Shown: positions 43,723-52,933, counted from the first letter of the stretch. The stretch: 64,000 nucleotides of DNA from Halopseudomonas maritima (GCF_021545785.1 NZ_CP079801.1:2600001-2664000), one strand, 5' to 3'. Numbers and translations: made by a program. The notes: generated by a model from the sequence alone, not told the origin.

Positions 43723-44221
43723 AGAGAATTCCTCACGAGACAGGCCAGTTGAGCGGACTGGCTGGGGTAGGCTCGTGGGAGTTATGTAGGGTTGAAGAAA
43801 ATTCGAATGGATATCGCTTGTTTGAGGGGGTGATTCGCGCCAGCTTTCCGATGATGCGTACGCGCTGCAGAGCAATGCTGATGTTGTCAGGAGCGCAATC
43901 GATTGACTGGACCTGACACTCTATGTCGGCATTGGTGCCTGAATAAATAGATATGAGTCTAGTAAGTCCTTGACTTATATGCCTTAGGTCGCGAAATTTG
44001 AGTGAACTAATTGCCGATTGTGCGTCGGTTTGAAGCCGTACTCACTGCGCTTGCAGAGGGGGCCTTGCTTTGTTAGTTGGTTTAACGTGGCCTCCGTCGA
44101 GGTGGTTTGCCCGGAGGCTGGGTTACGGAAGGCTCTGCGAGGAGGCGTGATTGGGCTCTATCCCTAAAAGACGGCGCACAGGAAATGGCAATCGGATCAA
44201 ATATACGAAGGGGTGAACTAC
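43723..44221. other. Intergenic region upstream of the restriction-modification pair
   Basis: About 499 nt without a recognised gene. A short inverted repeat taagtc-ctt-gactta lies at 43963-43977, in the promoter area of the nuclease gene. It looks loosely like C-box regulatory sites of restriction systems, but no C-protein gene is adjacent. Confidence 0.45.
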
Positions 44222-45403
44222 ATGTGGAGCTGGGACCAAGGACGGCTTGATTATTTTCAGTTCGATAATCTCAAGAAGCTCGCTAAGCTTGCCCTCAGCG
44301 GTGACCTTCGTCTTATGGATCGTGGCGAACTGGTTGCAGGGACGGGCCTGCCTTTCCTTCCCGACAACGAGAGATACAAGCCGTGGAGGAACTACGGCCG
44401 AGTTTTTCGTTCGGCTTTGCTCTGTGTTCCCGAAGAGGGAGGTGGCTCAAAAGCCACGAAGGTTGCAAAGGCTCTTGCTGCTGATGGCAGCACTACAGCA
44501 GACGAGTATTTTCATTATTTAAGCGAGTCTTATTCTGATCCATCCCCAGCGTTGCACAATTGGGATCACTCAGCATCTCTGCGGTACCCGCTGCTGTTCT
44601 CTTTAAAATACCTACTGGCTAGAGCTGCGATTGGCCTAACTGAAACGACGATTACTCAGATCATCGCAGCATATGCTTACTCTGGTTTTGTTGGTGACGA
44701 GGACCAGTCAAGCTTCATTGAGCTAATTAATGTAGATCATGACATGGGAGCCGTTGGTGAGCATCGGCAGGCGGCTGAAAGTATACGTGTTATCGCTCAG
44801 ATATCTTATTTGTCGCTTGATCGCAGAGCTGTAACTGTCTCCCTTTCGAGAGAAGACGCCGGTAATATATTTCAGCAGCTTTCGCCTATCGGGGGTGAGC
44901 ATCTTGAGAGTGCCGCAGAAGAGATACTGAGGATCACGGACCTTTTTCCTTCAGCTGTCGATGAGCTGGAGCTTGATTACGCGACTACGGCAGTAAGCGA
45001 TGTTGAGGAAGCAGGGTTCTCCGTCGTCAGCTTCGCAGAGGGCGTCAAGACGAGAAAAACACACATCGTAATTGAGCGTAACAGCAAAATCCGGTCAGAG
45101 TTTTTTAAATTTTATCCTGTTTCGATCTGCGATTTCTGCTCGCTGGACACGGCTCATCGATATCCCTGGGTATCCCGGGTGCTAGATGTGCATCACCTTC
45201 TCCCGTTGTGCTCTGGTTCGAGAACGTCCAGAGATGGTACGATGCTCAATGATCTTGTGGCTGTGTGCCCCACTTGTCATCGGGCTGTCCACCGGTACTA
45301 CGACTGCTGGCTGAAAGAGCAGGGACAAAAGGACTTCCTCGACGCTGAGCAGGCAAGGGCCGTCTACGAAAAAGCAAAGAAATTACTTACCACGGGTACC
45401 TGA
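44222..45403 (+). CDS. HNH endonuclease, putative type II restriction enzyme
   Basis: 393 aa. The C-terminal HNH domain has CDFCSLDTAHRYPW, VLDVHHLLPLCSG and DLVAVCPTCHRAVH: two Cys pairs binding zinc and an H-H...N/H catalytic core. The N-terminal two thirds (helical; LHNWDHSASLRYPLLFSLKY) is not recognised and may bind DNA. ATG 44222 is preferred (aagggg about 8 nt upstream); GTG 44213 is the alternative. The stop overlaps the methyltransferase start (TGATG). Placement suggests a type II restriction-modification pair with nuclease first. Recognition sequence unknown. Confidence 0.8.
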   Translation: MWSWDQGRLDYFQFDNLKKLAKLALSGDLRLMDRGELVAGTGLPFLPDNERYKPWRNYGRVFRSALLCVPEEGGGSKATKVAKALAADGSTTADEYFHYLSESYSDPSPALHNWDHSASLRYPLLFSLKYLLARAAIGLTETTITQIIAAYAYSGFVGDEDQSSFIELINVDHDMGAVGEHRQAAESIRVIAQISYLSLDRRAVTVSLSREDAGNIFQQLSPIGGEHLESAAEEILRITDLFPSAVDELELDYATTAVSDVEEAGFSVVSFAEGVKTRKTHIVIERNSKIRSEFFKFYPVSICDFCSLDTAHRYPWVSRVLDVHHLLPLCSGSRTSRDGTMLNDLVAVCPTCHRAVHRYYDCWLKEQGQKDFLDAEQARAVYEKAKKLLTTGT

Positions 45404-46611
45404 TGCAGATGCCAAAACCGGCCAAAATCGACGTCACTCATCCTTATGATGCTCAATCGGAGCTGATTGGAGCTGCAGATGAGCGAGAGGATATTCAGTC
45501 CGTCATGGCAAGCGTTGGAGCAACAATTGACGACCTGGTATATGCCAACAGCCGCTCGTTGCGCTGGACGGGGGATAAGCCTCCTGCATTGAGTTCTTTC
45601 CAACCCATAGCGAAAGGGGTTCCCATAGTCTCGTTTTTTACTGGCTGTGGAGGCATGGATCTTGGCTTCGAGGCGCTCGGGTTCGAGCATAAGGCGGCCT
45701 TTGAATTCAACGAGATTTTTTGCAAAACCTTGCGCGTCAATCGTCCGAAATGGAGCGTCTTTGGGCCTCCGTATCATAATGGTGATGTCTCTAAAACCGA
45801 TGAAATCGTCGAGCAGCTTGCTCCTCTGATTGGCATGCCTTTTGACGGTGTCTTTGTCGGAGGGCCACCCTGTCAACCGTTCTCGATCGCAGCGAACCAA
45901 CGCTTTTCAAAGTCTGGCGATAACTTTAAGCGAGTTGGCTTTGCGCACGAAAAGAACGGCAACTTGTTGTTCGACTTCGTAAAGCTAATCGCTCACTTCC
46001 GTCCAGCGGTTTTTGTCATCGAGAATGTTCCCGGGCTCCGTGATCTGGATGGAGGAAAGCAGCTGGGTGAGGCAATCAAAATTCTAGAGAAAGCGGGTTA
46101 TTGTGTTGTTGAACCTGAGGTTTGGGATGCTGCGGATTACGGAGTGCCTCAGTATCGCCAGCGGATGTTTGTGGTTGGGGCTAGGGTCGGTGGTGAGTTT
46201 CAGATGCCGGAAAAAAGGGAGCATATCGGCGCCGGCAGTGTGCTTGCTGAGTTGCCGCCTGAGCACCTGGAAAATCATGAGACTCGTAAGCACTCTATTG
46301 CTTCGGTGTCACGATATCGCACCTTGGATTACGGGAAGCGTGATCAGCTTGGGAGAGTGGATCGCCTCACGCCAACCAAGCCTTCAAAGACTGTAATCGC
46401 GGGCGGTACAAACGGAGGTGGGCGCTCACATTTACACCCCGAGATACCGAGAACGTTAAGTGTTCGAGAGTGTGCGCGTTTGCAGACATTTCCAGATGAC
46501 TACAGATTTGTCGGGCCGACGGCAAGGCAGTTTACGCAGGTTGGAAATGCGGTGCCTCCTCTACTTGCCGCGACGCTCGCGAAGCAAGTAGCTCTTGCTT
46601 ATTTTTCTTAG
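45403..46611 (+). CDS. DNA (cytosine-5-)-methyltransferase
   Basis: 402 aa. Ordered C5-methyltransferase motifs are visible: I (VSFFTGCGGMDLGFEALG), IV (GGPPCQPFS, with the catalytic Cys), VI (VIENVPGL), VIII (QYRQRMFVVG) and X (QVGNAVPPLLA). The target recognition region between VIII and IX is short. An extra N-terminal segment of about 75 residues precedes motif I. It should methylate cytosine in the site cut by the upstream HNH enzyme and protect host DNA. Solitary activity is possible, but the overlap argues for a pair. Confidence 0.92.
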   Translation: MQMPKPAKIDVTHPYDAQSELIGAADEREDIQSVMASVGATIDDLVYANSRSLRWTGDKPPALSSFQPIAKGVPIVSFFTGCGGMDLGFEALGFEHKAAFEFNEIFCKTLRVNRPKWSVFGPPYHNGDVSKTDEIVEQLAPLIGMPFDGVFVGGPPCQPFSIAANQRFSKSGDNFKRVGFAHEKNGNLLFDFVKLIAHFRPAVFVIENVPGLRDLDGGKQLGEAIKILEKAGYCVVEPEVWDAADYGVPQYRQRMFVVGARVGGEFQMPEKREHIGAGSVLAELPPEHLENHETRKHSIASVSRYRTLDYGKRDQLGRVDRLTPTKPSKTVIAGGTNGGGRSHLHPEIPRTLSVRECARLQTFPDDYRFVGPTARQFTQVGNAVPPLLAATLAKQVALAYFS

Positions 46612-46706
46612 GTAATCTGGCTTGGCGGCTATGCGCGGCATTCTATAGTGTCGCCTGCTGCTGTCTTTGTTGATGCATTGCAACACCCTTGTGCTCAAAG
46701 GCTTTT

Positions 46707-46976
46707 CTAACGAATTGCCACAACCTTTCCCTTGTCTCCTTCATTACAAGCAGCGACAGACAGGCTTCCTGTCGCTGCTTGCTCAATATGCCGGCTCCAC
46801 CACTCCATCATTGGTCTGCGGCGCTCGACGTAGTCAGCCCTGTTGTAAGCGCTACGGACTTCGTTCTTGTCCACATGTGTCAGCGCGACTTCGATGAGCT
46901 CCGGATCAACCCCGTATTCATTGAGAACGGTGCTCGCAATAGAGCGCATGCCGTGGCTGACCAGGGATGCTGGGGG
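46707..46976 (-). pseudogene. P4-type integrase, C-terminal remnant
   Basis: This frame reads ...ASLVSHGMRSIASTVLNEYG... and ends after VALTHVDKNEVRSAYNRADYVERRRPMMEWW. It holds the H-x-x-R and catalytic Tyr boxes of a DUF4102/P4-type integrase, but an in-frame stop (46977-46979) and the loss of everything upstream show it is only a tail. It abuts the 3' end of the intact integrase (9 nt away) and differs from it in sequence, so it comes from another element. Confidence 0.85.
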
Positions 46977-46985
46977 TTAGTGTTG

Positions 46986-48242
46986 CTAGATGGGCTGGTC
47001 GGCTTTGGAGTCCTTCCACAAGTCAAGCATATCTGCCCACTGCTGCATCATCTCTGCTCGATCGGCTAGATACTCCGCATGGTTGTAGGTGCGGCGAACC
47101 GTGTTCTGCTCGGTGTGCGCTAGTTGACGTTCGATCCAGTCTGCTGAGTAACCTAGTTCGTTCAGTCTGGTGCTTCCAGTAGTTCGAGTGGCGTGAGGGC
47201 TGTATTTGCCTCCCCAGCCAAGTACGTTGAGCATCTGGCGAAATGATGCGGAAACCATGGGTCGAGTGCGGACATCTCTGTGGGGGAAAAGATGTGCATA
47301 TTTCCCTGTTATTGGTTGCAGTGCTTTTAGCATTGCTACTGCTTGCCTGGGCAGTGGCACGGTGTGGGGCTTACGCTTTTTCATACGCTCGGCCGGTATG
47401 CACCATAGGGCCTTCTCTAGGTCGAACTCAGACCACTCGGCTTCCACCGCTTCGTTTGGGCGGCATAGGGTCATCCACATCAGCATGAAGGCACAGAGGG
47501 TTTCGTGTCGCCCACCGTGGGAGTCGACATCTCGTAGGAGCTGGCCAATTTCTTCTGCAGACAATGGTCGCTTATGCTGGGTCTTATTTGCGGGCACTGC
47601 TTTGCGGACGGGGTATACAGGGTCGGAGTCGGCTCGAAGGGTGGCGATAGCGAGTTCGAAAACGCCAGACATGCTCCGTTTTGCCTCGGCGGCAACGGAT
47701 GGCCCATTGTTTTGTGCCGCAGTTTTGAGTACTTCTAGAATGTGCGCGGGTTTGATGTCCTTGATTGGCAGTTCGCCAATTTTGGGAAACACGACTCGCT
47801 CAAGCATTTTGAGGCGTCTGGACTTGGTTATCTCCTCCCAATCCTTCAGTGACAGCCATTCGTGTGTAACGGCTTTGAAGGTTATGGCTCGCTCATGGTC
47901 ACGTTTGATGCGCTCTTGCTGCCTGTAGTGAGCCGGGTTGATTCCTTGAGCCACTAGCGAGCGAGCTTTCATGCGTTCTTCACGGGCTTCTGAAAGGGTA
48001 AAGCTTCGTCCTTTTCGGCGTTCCTCCGCTTGCCCGTGTGTCTCGCCCTTGGGAGGCGTCACATAGCTGCCAATGGCGAACAGACTCTCCTTTCTGATTC
48101 CTTCTGAGTTCAGCTCGAAACGGTAGCGCCAGGCTTTAACTCCGTTTGGTTTGACTTCGAGGTAGAGGCCATTCCCGTCAGTAAGTTTGTAGGCTTTTTC
48201 CCTAGGTTTCGCAGTACGGCATTGGGTGTCAGTTAGTGCCAT
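46986..48242 (-). CDS. P4-type site-specific tyrosine integrase
   Basis: 418 aa. The N-terminal DUF4102 arm-binding domain (LTDTQCRTAKPREKAYKLTDGNGLYLEVKPNGVKAWRYRF) is followed by a SAM-like core-binding region and the catalytic domain, with R in TLCRPNEAVEAEW, HATR in the RH box and the nucleophile Tyr in VRRTYNHAEYL. Start at ATG 48242 with aagga 7 nt upstream; ATG 48260 is the alternative. Intact, so it could move the neighbouring accessory region. It lies at the chromosomal edge beside ychF, with repeated tacccggt words upstream. Confidence 0.92.
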   Translation of the reverse strand: MALTDTQCRTAKPREKAYKLTDGNGLYLEVKPNGVKAWRYRFELNSEGIRKESLFAIGSYVTPPKGETHGQAEERRKGRSFTLSEAREERMKARSLVAQGINPAHYRQQERIKRDHERAITFKAVTHEWLSLKDWEEITKSRRLKMLERVVFPKIGELPIKDIKPAHILEVLKTAAQNNGPSVAAEAKRSMSGVFELAIATLRADSDPVYPVRKAVPANKTQHKRPLSAEEIGQLLRDVDSHGGRHETLCAFMLMWMTLCRPNEAVEAEWSEFDLEKALWCIPAERMKKRKPHTVPLPRQAVAMLKALQPITGKYAHLFPHRDVRTRPMVSASFRQMLNVLGWGGKYSPHATRTTGSTRLNELGYSADWIERQLAHTEQNTVRRTYNHAEYLADRAEMMQQWADMLDLWKDSKADQPI

Positions 48243-48259
48243 GGCTGATCCTTTCGTCA

Positions 48260-48312
48260 TACCCGGTGATAAAAGAGGATGGGCTTAATCGTACCCGGTA
48301 GCGTACCCGGTT
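48260..48312. repeat. Three copies of tacccggt upstream of the integrase
   Basis: Copies at 48260-48267, 48292-48299 and 48304-48311 lie in the integrase leader. They could be arm or core sites of the recombinase. The extended form gtacccggtt (48303-48312) also occurs at 21023-21032. Confidence 0.6.
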
Positions 48313-48357
48313 ATGACATGGATCGTATAGTCTATTGGTGGACGCTATTGGAAAAGA

Positions 48358-48392
48358 AAAACCCCTTGATGCGGTATAAATCAAGGGGTTTT
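48358..48392 (-). terminator. ychF terminator
   Basis: Perfect 12-bp stem aaaaccccttga / tcaaggggtttt with an 11-nt loop. On the minus strand a T-rich tail follows, ending ychF transcription just before the integrase-side DNA. Confidence 0.88.
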
Positions 48393-48428
48393 GTGTCCAT
48401 TAGGATCCGATAGGATCTTAATGTCTGC

Positions 48429-49529
48429 TCAGACGTTGAAGCGGAAGTGCATCACATCGCCATCTTTGACGATGTACTCTTTGCCTTCCAGGCGCCACTT
48501 GCCGGCTTCCTTGGCACCGCTCTCGCCGTTGTACTGAATGAAGTCGTTGTAGGCGACCACTTCGGCGCGGATGAAGCCCTTCTCAAAGTCGGTGTGAATA
48601 ACGGCAGCCGCTTGCGGCGCGGTGGCGCCGATCTTCACGGTCCAGGCGCGGACTTCCTTCACGCCAGCGGTGAAGTAGGTCTGCAGGCCCAGCAGCTCGT
48701 AACCGGCGCGGATCACGCGGTTCAGGCCAGGCTCTTCCATGCCCATGGTTTCGAGGAACATCTGCTTTTCCTCGTCGTCATCCAGTTCGGCGATTTCTGC
48801 TTCGATCTTGTTGCACACCGGCACCACCACGGCACCTTCTTCGGCGGCGATCTCACGCACCACGTCCAGGTGCGGGTTATCCTCAAAGCCTTCTTCGGAG
48901 ACGTTGGCGATGTACATGACCGGCTTGTTGGTCAGCAGGTGGAAACCCTTGGCCAGCTGGCGCTCTTCCGGGCTGAGGTCTTTCAGCAGGGAGCGGGCGG
49001 GCTTGCCGTCTTCAAAGTGCGGGATCAGCTGTTCCAGCAGCGCCTTTTGCGCTACGGCTTCCTTGTCGCCACCCTTGGCGTTGCGGGCAACGCGCTGCAG
49101 CTGCTTCTCGCAGCTTTCCAGGTCGGCGAAAATCAGCTCCAGGTCGATGGTTTCGATATCGCGGCGCGGGTTGACGCTGTTGGAGACGTGAATCACGTTC
49201 TCGTCTTCAAAGCAGCGCACCACATGGGCAATGGCGTCGGTCTCGCGAATGTTGGCCAGGAACTTGTTGCCCAGGCCTTCACCTTTGGACGCGCCTTCCA
49301 CCAGACCTGCGATGTCGACAAATTCCATGCTGGTCGGGATGACCTTCTCGGGCTTGACGATGGCGGCCAGGGCGTCCAGGCGGGCATCGGGCATGGGCAC
49401 CACGCCGCTGTTGGGCTCGATGGTACAGAAGGGGAAGTTCTCGGCGCCAATGCCGGCCTTGGTCAGGGCATTGAACAGAGTGGATTTGCCGACGTTGGGC
49501 AGGCCGACGATGCCGCAGTTAAAACCCAT
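48429..49529 (-). CDS. ychF: Redox-regulated ATPase YchF (Obg family)
   Basis: 366 aa, the standard length. P-loop GLPNVGKST is at residues 7-15, the switch DIAGLVEGASKGEGLGN follows, an OLA1-type NKxE replaces the GTPase NKxD, and a C-terminal TGS domain is present (ETYIVKDGDVMHFRFNV-like end). YchF is a ribosome-associated ATPase/GTPase. Its gene starts a minus-strand run with pth upstream, as in Pseudomonas. Confidence 0.96.
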   Translation of the reverse strand: MGFNCGIVGLPNVGKSTLFNALTKAGIGAENFPFCTIEPNSGVVPMPDARLDALAAIVKPEKVIPTSMEFVDIAGLVEGASKGEGLGNKFLANIRETDAIAHVVRCFEDENVIHVSNSVNPRRDIETIDLELIFADLESCEKQLQRVARNAKGGDKEAVAQKALLEQLIPHFEDGKPARSLLKDLSPEERQLAKGFHLLTNKPVMYIANVSEEGFEDNPHLDVVREIAAEEGAVVVPVCNKIEAEIAELDDDEEKQMFLETMGMEEPGLNRVIRAGYELLGLQTYFTAGVKEVRAWTVKIGATAPQAAAVIHTDFEKGFIRAEVVAYNDFIQYNGESGAKEAGKWRLEGKEYIVKDGDVMHFRFNV

Positions 49530-49566
49530 GGTGTTGTCCTCTGCCGATGGTTCGGCGCAATGAGAT

Positions 49567-50154
49567 TCAGGCCTTGAAGCTGTGCAGGCGTTGCATGACG
49601 GCGGTCCAGTTGCCTTCGATCATGCCGGGCAGTTCGCCAATGGCTTCGTCGATGCAGGCATCCAGTGCGTCCTGCTCGGCGCGGGGCGCTCGCCCCAACA
49701 CAAAGCCGGTCACCTGCGAGCTGTGGCCGGGGTGGCCAATACCCAGGCGCAGGCGGTGAAATGCGTTGTTGTTACCCAGTTTGGCGATGATGTCGCGCAA
49801 ACCGTTGTGCCCGCCGTGTCCGCCACCTTTCTTGCACTTGACCACGCCCGGCGGCAAATCCAGCTCGTCGTGGGCAATCAGAATTTCTTCGGGTGCAATG
49901 CGATAGAAGCTCGCCAGCGCGGCAACAGCCTGCCCGCTGCGGTTCATAAAGGTGGTGGGGATAATCAGGCGAACATCCTGACCGGCCACGCTGATGCGTG
50001 CAGTCAGGCCAAAAAACTTGCTCTCCGGTCGCAGGCTGGTGTTGTACCGTGCGGCCAGGCGCTCAACAAAAAGGGCGCCAGCGTTGTGGCGGGTCAGTTC
50101 GTATTCCGGACCGGGGTTTCCCAATCCTGCAATCAACTTGATTCCCTGCGTCAC
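49567..50154 (-). CDS. pth: Peptidyl-tRNA hydrolase
   Basis: 195 aa. GLGNPGPEYELTRHNAG (residues 10-26, with catalytic His23 and Asn12) and LIIPTTFMNRSGQAV are the family motifs; the basic GGGHGGHNGLRDI stretch contacts tRNA. It frees stalled peptidyl-tRNAs. Located between ychF and rplY, with 34-37 nt gaps, as in other Pseudomonas. Confidence 0.96.
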   Translation of the reverse strand: MTQGIKLIAGLGNPGPEYELTRHNAGALFVERLAARYNTSLRPESKFFGLTARISVAGQDVRLIIPTTFMNRSGQAVAALASFYRIAPEEILIAHDELDLPPGVVKCKKGGGHGGHNGLRDIIAKLGNNNAFHRLRLGIGHPGHSSQVTGFVLGRAPRAEQDALDACIDEAIGELPGMIEGNWTAVMQRLHSFKA

Positions 50155-50188
50155 AACGGGCGCCCCTCTTCAGAAGTCGTACGGGAGA

Positions 50189-50821
50189 TTACTCCGCGGA
50201 CTCCTCGCCTTCGGCAGCCGGCGCGTCGTCAGCAGCGGCAACGCGAGCAGCGTGAACGTTGGCAACCGGCAGGTCGTGGTCAGCACCCTGAGCCAGAACC
50301 GGAATGCTAACGCCTTTCGGCAGTTTCAGATCAGACAGGTGAACGATCTGGTTCAGATCAACGCCAGCCATGTCGACTTCGATGAACTCCGGCAGGTCTT
50401 TCGGCAGGCAGTTCACTTCAACGTCGGTCATGGTGTGGGAGATCACGCCACCGCTCTTCTTGACGCCAACGCAGCTGTCTTCGTTGATGAAGTGCAGCGG
50501 AACGTGGACGGTAACTTCGTGGCCAGCAACAACGCGCAGGAAGTCAGCGTGCATGATGACCGGCTTGGCCGGGTGACGTTGCAGGGCTTTCAGCAGCACG
50601 TCTTCTTTCTTGCCGTCGATGGACAGCTTGATGACGTGGGAGTAGAAAGCTTCGTTTTCCAGCGCTTTTTTCAGTTCGCGAGCTGCCAGGGCGATGTTTT
50701 GCGGAGCCTTGTCGCCACCGTAAACGATTGCCGGGACCAGATCAGCGTTACGACGCAGGCGGCGGCTCGCACCTTTCCCCAGGTCGTTACGCGCATTCGC
50801 ATTCAGAGAGAAGTCGACCAT
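50189..50821 (-). CDS. rplY: 50S ribosomal protein L25, general stress (Ctc) type
   Basis: 210 aa, the long Ctc/TL5 form: an N-terminal 5S-rRNA-binding L25 domain (LNANARNDLGKGASRRLRRNADLVPAIVYGG) plus a C-terminal beta domain (VPLHFINEDSCVGVKKSGG). The acidic tail (ADDAPAAEGEESAE) is typical. Binds 5S rRNA. Located between pth and prs. Confidence 0.96.
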   Translation of the reverse strand: MVDFSLNANARNDLGKGASRRLRRNADLVPAIVYGGDKAPQNIALAARELKKALENEAFYSHVIKLSIDGKKEDVLLKALQRHPAKPVIMHADFLRVVAGHEVTVHVPLHFINEDSCVGVKKSGGVISHTMTDVEVNCLPKDLPEFIEVDMAGVDLNQIVHLSDLKLPKGVSIPVLAQGADHDLPVANVHAARVAAADDAPAAEGEESAE

Positions 50822-50913
50822 TGTAGTCTCCTTGCTAATTCACCCGGGCACTTGCGACCAGTGCGTCGAGCGAAGGGTTGTGCCCTTGTTGGGCGTAAAC
50901 CAGCGCGGGTTCC

Positions 50914-51855
50914 TTAACGGAACATCGCGCTGATGGATTCTTCGTTGCTGATGCGGCGCATGGCTTCGGCCACAATCGGGGCCATATCCAGCTGGCGGAT
51001 GCGCTCGCAGGCTTCAGCGGCCGGGCTCAGCGGAATGGTGTTGGTCACCACCAGCTCATCCAGCACGGAATTGGTAATGTTCTCGATCGCCTTGCCCGAC
51101 AGGATCGGGTGTGTGCAGTAGGCATAGACCTGGGCGGCGCCGTGGTCTTTCAGGGCCTTGGCCGCGTGGCACAGGGTGCCGGCGGTATCGACCATGTCAT
51201 CGACCAGTACACAGGTGCGGCCTTCAACGTCACCGATGATGTGCATCACTTCAGACTGGTTGGCCTTGGGGCGACGCTTGTCGATGATCGCCAGGTCAAC
51301 GCCGAGGCTCTTGGCAACGGCACGGGCGCGAACTACGCCGCCGATGTCAGGCGAGACAATCATCAGGTTGTCGAAGCGTTGATCCTGAATGTCGTCAATC
51401 AGTACGGGCGAGCCGTAGATGTTGTCGACCGGGATATCAAAGAAGCCCTGGATCTGGTCAGCGTGCAGGTCAACGGTGAGCAGACGGTCAACACCAACGG
51501 TGTCGAGCATGTCGGCTACTACCTTGGCGCTGATGGCCACACGGGCCGAGCGCGGGCGACGGTCCTGACGGGCGTAGCCGAAGTAGGGCACCACTGCGGT
51601 AACGCGCGACGCGGAGGAGCGACGCAATGCATCGGCCATGACCACCAGTTCCATCAGGTTGTCGTTGGTCGGTGCGCAGGTGGGCTGAAGAATGAAGACG
51701 TCCTTGCCGCGTACATTTTCGTTCAGTTCAACGTTGACTTCACCGTCGCTGAACCGGCCGACGGTAGCGTCGCCGAGCGGAATGTGCAGTTGACGCACGA
51801 CGCGCCGTGCCAGATCGGGGTTGGCGTTCCCCGTAAAAACCATCATCTTGGACAC
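50914..51855 (-). CDS. prs: Ribose-phosphate pyrophosphokinase
   Basis: 313 aa. It makes PRPP from ribose 5-phosphate and ATP for nucleotide, histidine and tryptophan synthesis. Motifs: FSDGEVNVELNENVRG near the N-terminus, YFGYARQDRRPRSA (residues about 96-109), DLHADQIQGFF and the PRPP loop CVLVDDMVDTAGTL (about 216-229). Full length for the class I enzyme. Follows tRNA-Gln on the same strand. Confidence 0.96.
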   Translation of the reverse strand: MSKMMVFTGNANPDLARRVVRQLHIPLGDATVGRFSDGEVNVELNENVRGKDVFILQPTCAPTNDNLMELVVMADALRRSSASRVTAVVPYFGYARQDRRPRSARVAISAKVVADMLDTVGVDRLLTVDLHADQIQGFFDIPVDNIYGSPVLIDDIQDQRFDNLMIVSPDIGGVVRARAVAKSLGVDLAIIDKRRPKANQSEVMHIIGDVEGRTCVLVDDMVDTAGTLCHAAKALKDHGAAQVYAYCTHPILSGKAIENITNSVLDELVVTNTIPLSPAAEACERIRQLDMAPIVAEAMRRISNEESISAMFR

Positions 51856-51977
51856 GCAGCATTACCTTTTTGGGTAGCGGTCTGGGCGGAAGATTCAGAT
51901 CTGCGGGAATGCCGGGGGAGGCCTCAACCAGTCAGACATGAATCTGTTCTGTACGTGATTGCTGCCGGAGAGAAAAA

Positions 51978-52052
51978 TGGCAGGGGCGGCTGGATTCGAA
52001 CCAACGCATGGCAGGATCAAAACCTGCTGCCTTACCGCTTGGCGACGCCCCT
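51978..52052 (-). tRNA. tRNA-Gln (anticodon TTG)
   Basis: 75 nt including CCA. It begins AGGGGCGTCGCCAAGCGG and ends GCCGCCCCTGCCA, with the acceptor arms AGGGGCG / CGCCCCT pairing fully. The anticodon loop is TTTTGAT (TTG, for CAA/CAG by wobble). It lies between ispE and prs, its normal location in Pseudomonas. Confidence 0.94.
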
Positions 52053-52081
52053 GTATCTGTCCGGATGCACGGCTGCATCCG

Positions 52082-52933
52082 TCATGCTTGCTTTTGCAGT
52101 TCGCGGTGTAACGGTGAAACGTTACAACCTCTTGCTACAAAACTTCGCAGTGTGGCTGGCAACCGGGCGCGAACTTTATCAGCTTCGCGTTCGTTTGGGA
52201 AGGCCCCAAACAAGCAACTGCCAGTCCCGGTCATCTTAGCCTCACAATATTTGTTTAGCAAGATCAACGTGTTACGAATTTCAGGGTAACGCGTTGTGAC
52301 AACCGGCAAGCAGTCATTCCGACCACCGACCTCACGGAAGGCCGCTAATGTAATGGGCGATGTATCGCGCGTCAACCTCTGGTCGGAAAAAATTTCTGCG
52401 GTGCTGACGTGACAGGCCGGCGCAACCACCAGAAACCAGGGTTCATCCAGCTCGACCGGGGTCAGTTTTTCGCCGACGCCTTCGGCCCAGGCGGCCTTGC
52501 CGTGCACGAATACCGGCACGTCGGCGCCCAGGCGGATGCCCAGCTCGGCCAGTTGCTCAAGGCTCAGGCCGGTTTGCCATAACTGGTTGAGACCCAGAAG
52601 CGTTGTGGCGGCATCGGAGCTGCCGCCGCCAATGCCGCCGCCCATGGGCAGAATCTTGTCCAGGCGAATGTCGGCGCCGAGCTGGCAGCCGCTGGCTTCG
52701 CGCAGCAGGCGCGCGGCGCGGATGATCAGGTTGTCCTCGGCGTTGACCCCGGCCAGCTCGGTCAGCAGGTTCAGCTGCCCGTCTTCTCTCGGGCTGAAGT
52801 GCAGGGTGTCGCCGTAGTCGAGAAATTGAAACAGAGTCTGCAGTTCGTGGTAGCCATTGGCACGGCGACCGGTGATGTGCAGGAACAGATTCAGTTTGGC
52901 GGGGGCGGGCAGGCTAAGTGTGGTGCTGTTCAT
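52082..52933 (-). CDS. ispE: 4-diphosphocytidyl-2-C-methyl-D-erythritol kinase
   Basis: 283 aa GHMP kinase in the MEP isoprenoid route. Motifs: APAKLNLFLHITGRRANGYHEL (residues 9-30; catalytic Lys and the substrate-binding His/Tyr), PMGGGIGGGSSDAA (about 92-105; ATP loop) and the C-terminal MTGTGSCLFGAF. The ATG at 52933 is 4 nt inside the lolB end (ATGA overlap), so the two are coupled. The frame extends upstream into lolB, but that part is not ispE. Confidence 0.95.
   Translation of the reverse strand: MNSTTLSLPAPAKLNLFLHITGRRANGYHELQTLFQFLDYGDTLHFSPREDGQLNLLTELAGVNAEDNLIIRAARLLREASGCQLGADIRLDKILPMGGGIGGGSSDAATTLLGLNQLWQTGLSLEQLAELGIRLGADVPVFVHGKAAWAEGVGEKLTPVELDEPWFLVVAPACHVSTAEIFSDQRLTRDTSPITLAAFREVGGRNDCLPVVTTRYPEIRNTLILLNKYCEAKMTGTGSCLFGAFPNEREADKVRARLPATLRSFVARGCNVSPLHRELQKQA

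Noticed and set aside
43963..43977. C-box control element of the restriction system
   Set aside because: Only a short inverted repeat; no C-protein gene is adjacent, so it is mentioned but not annotated as a site.
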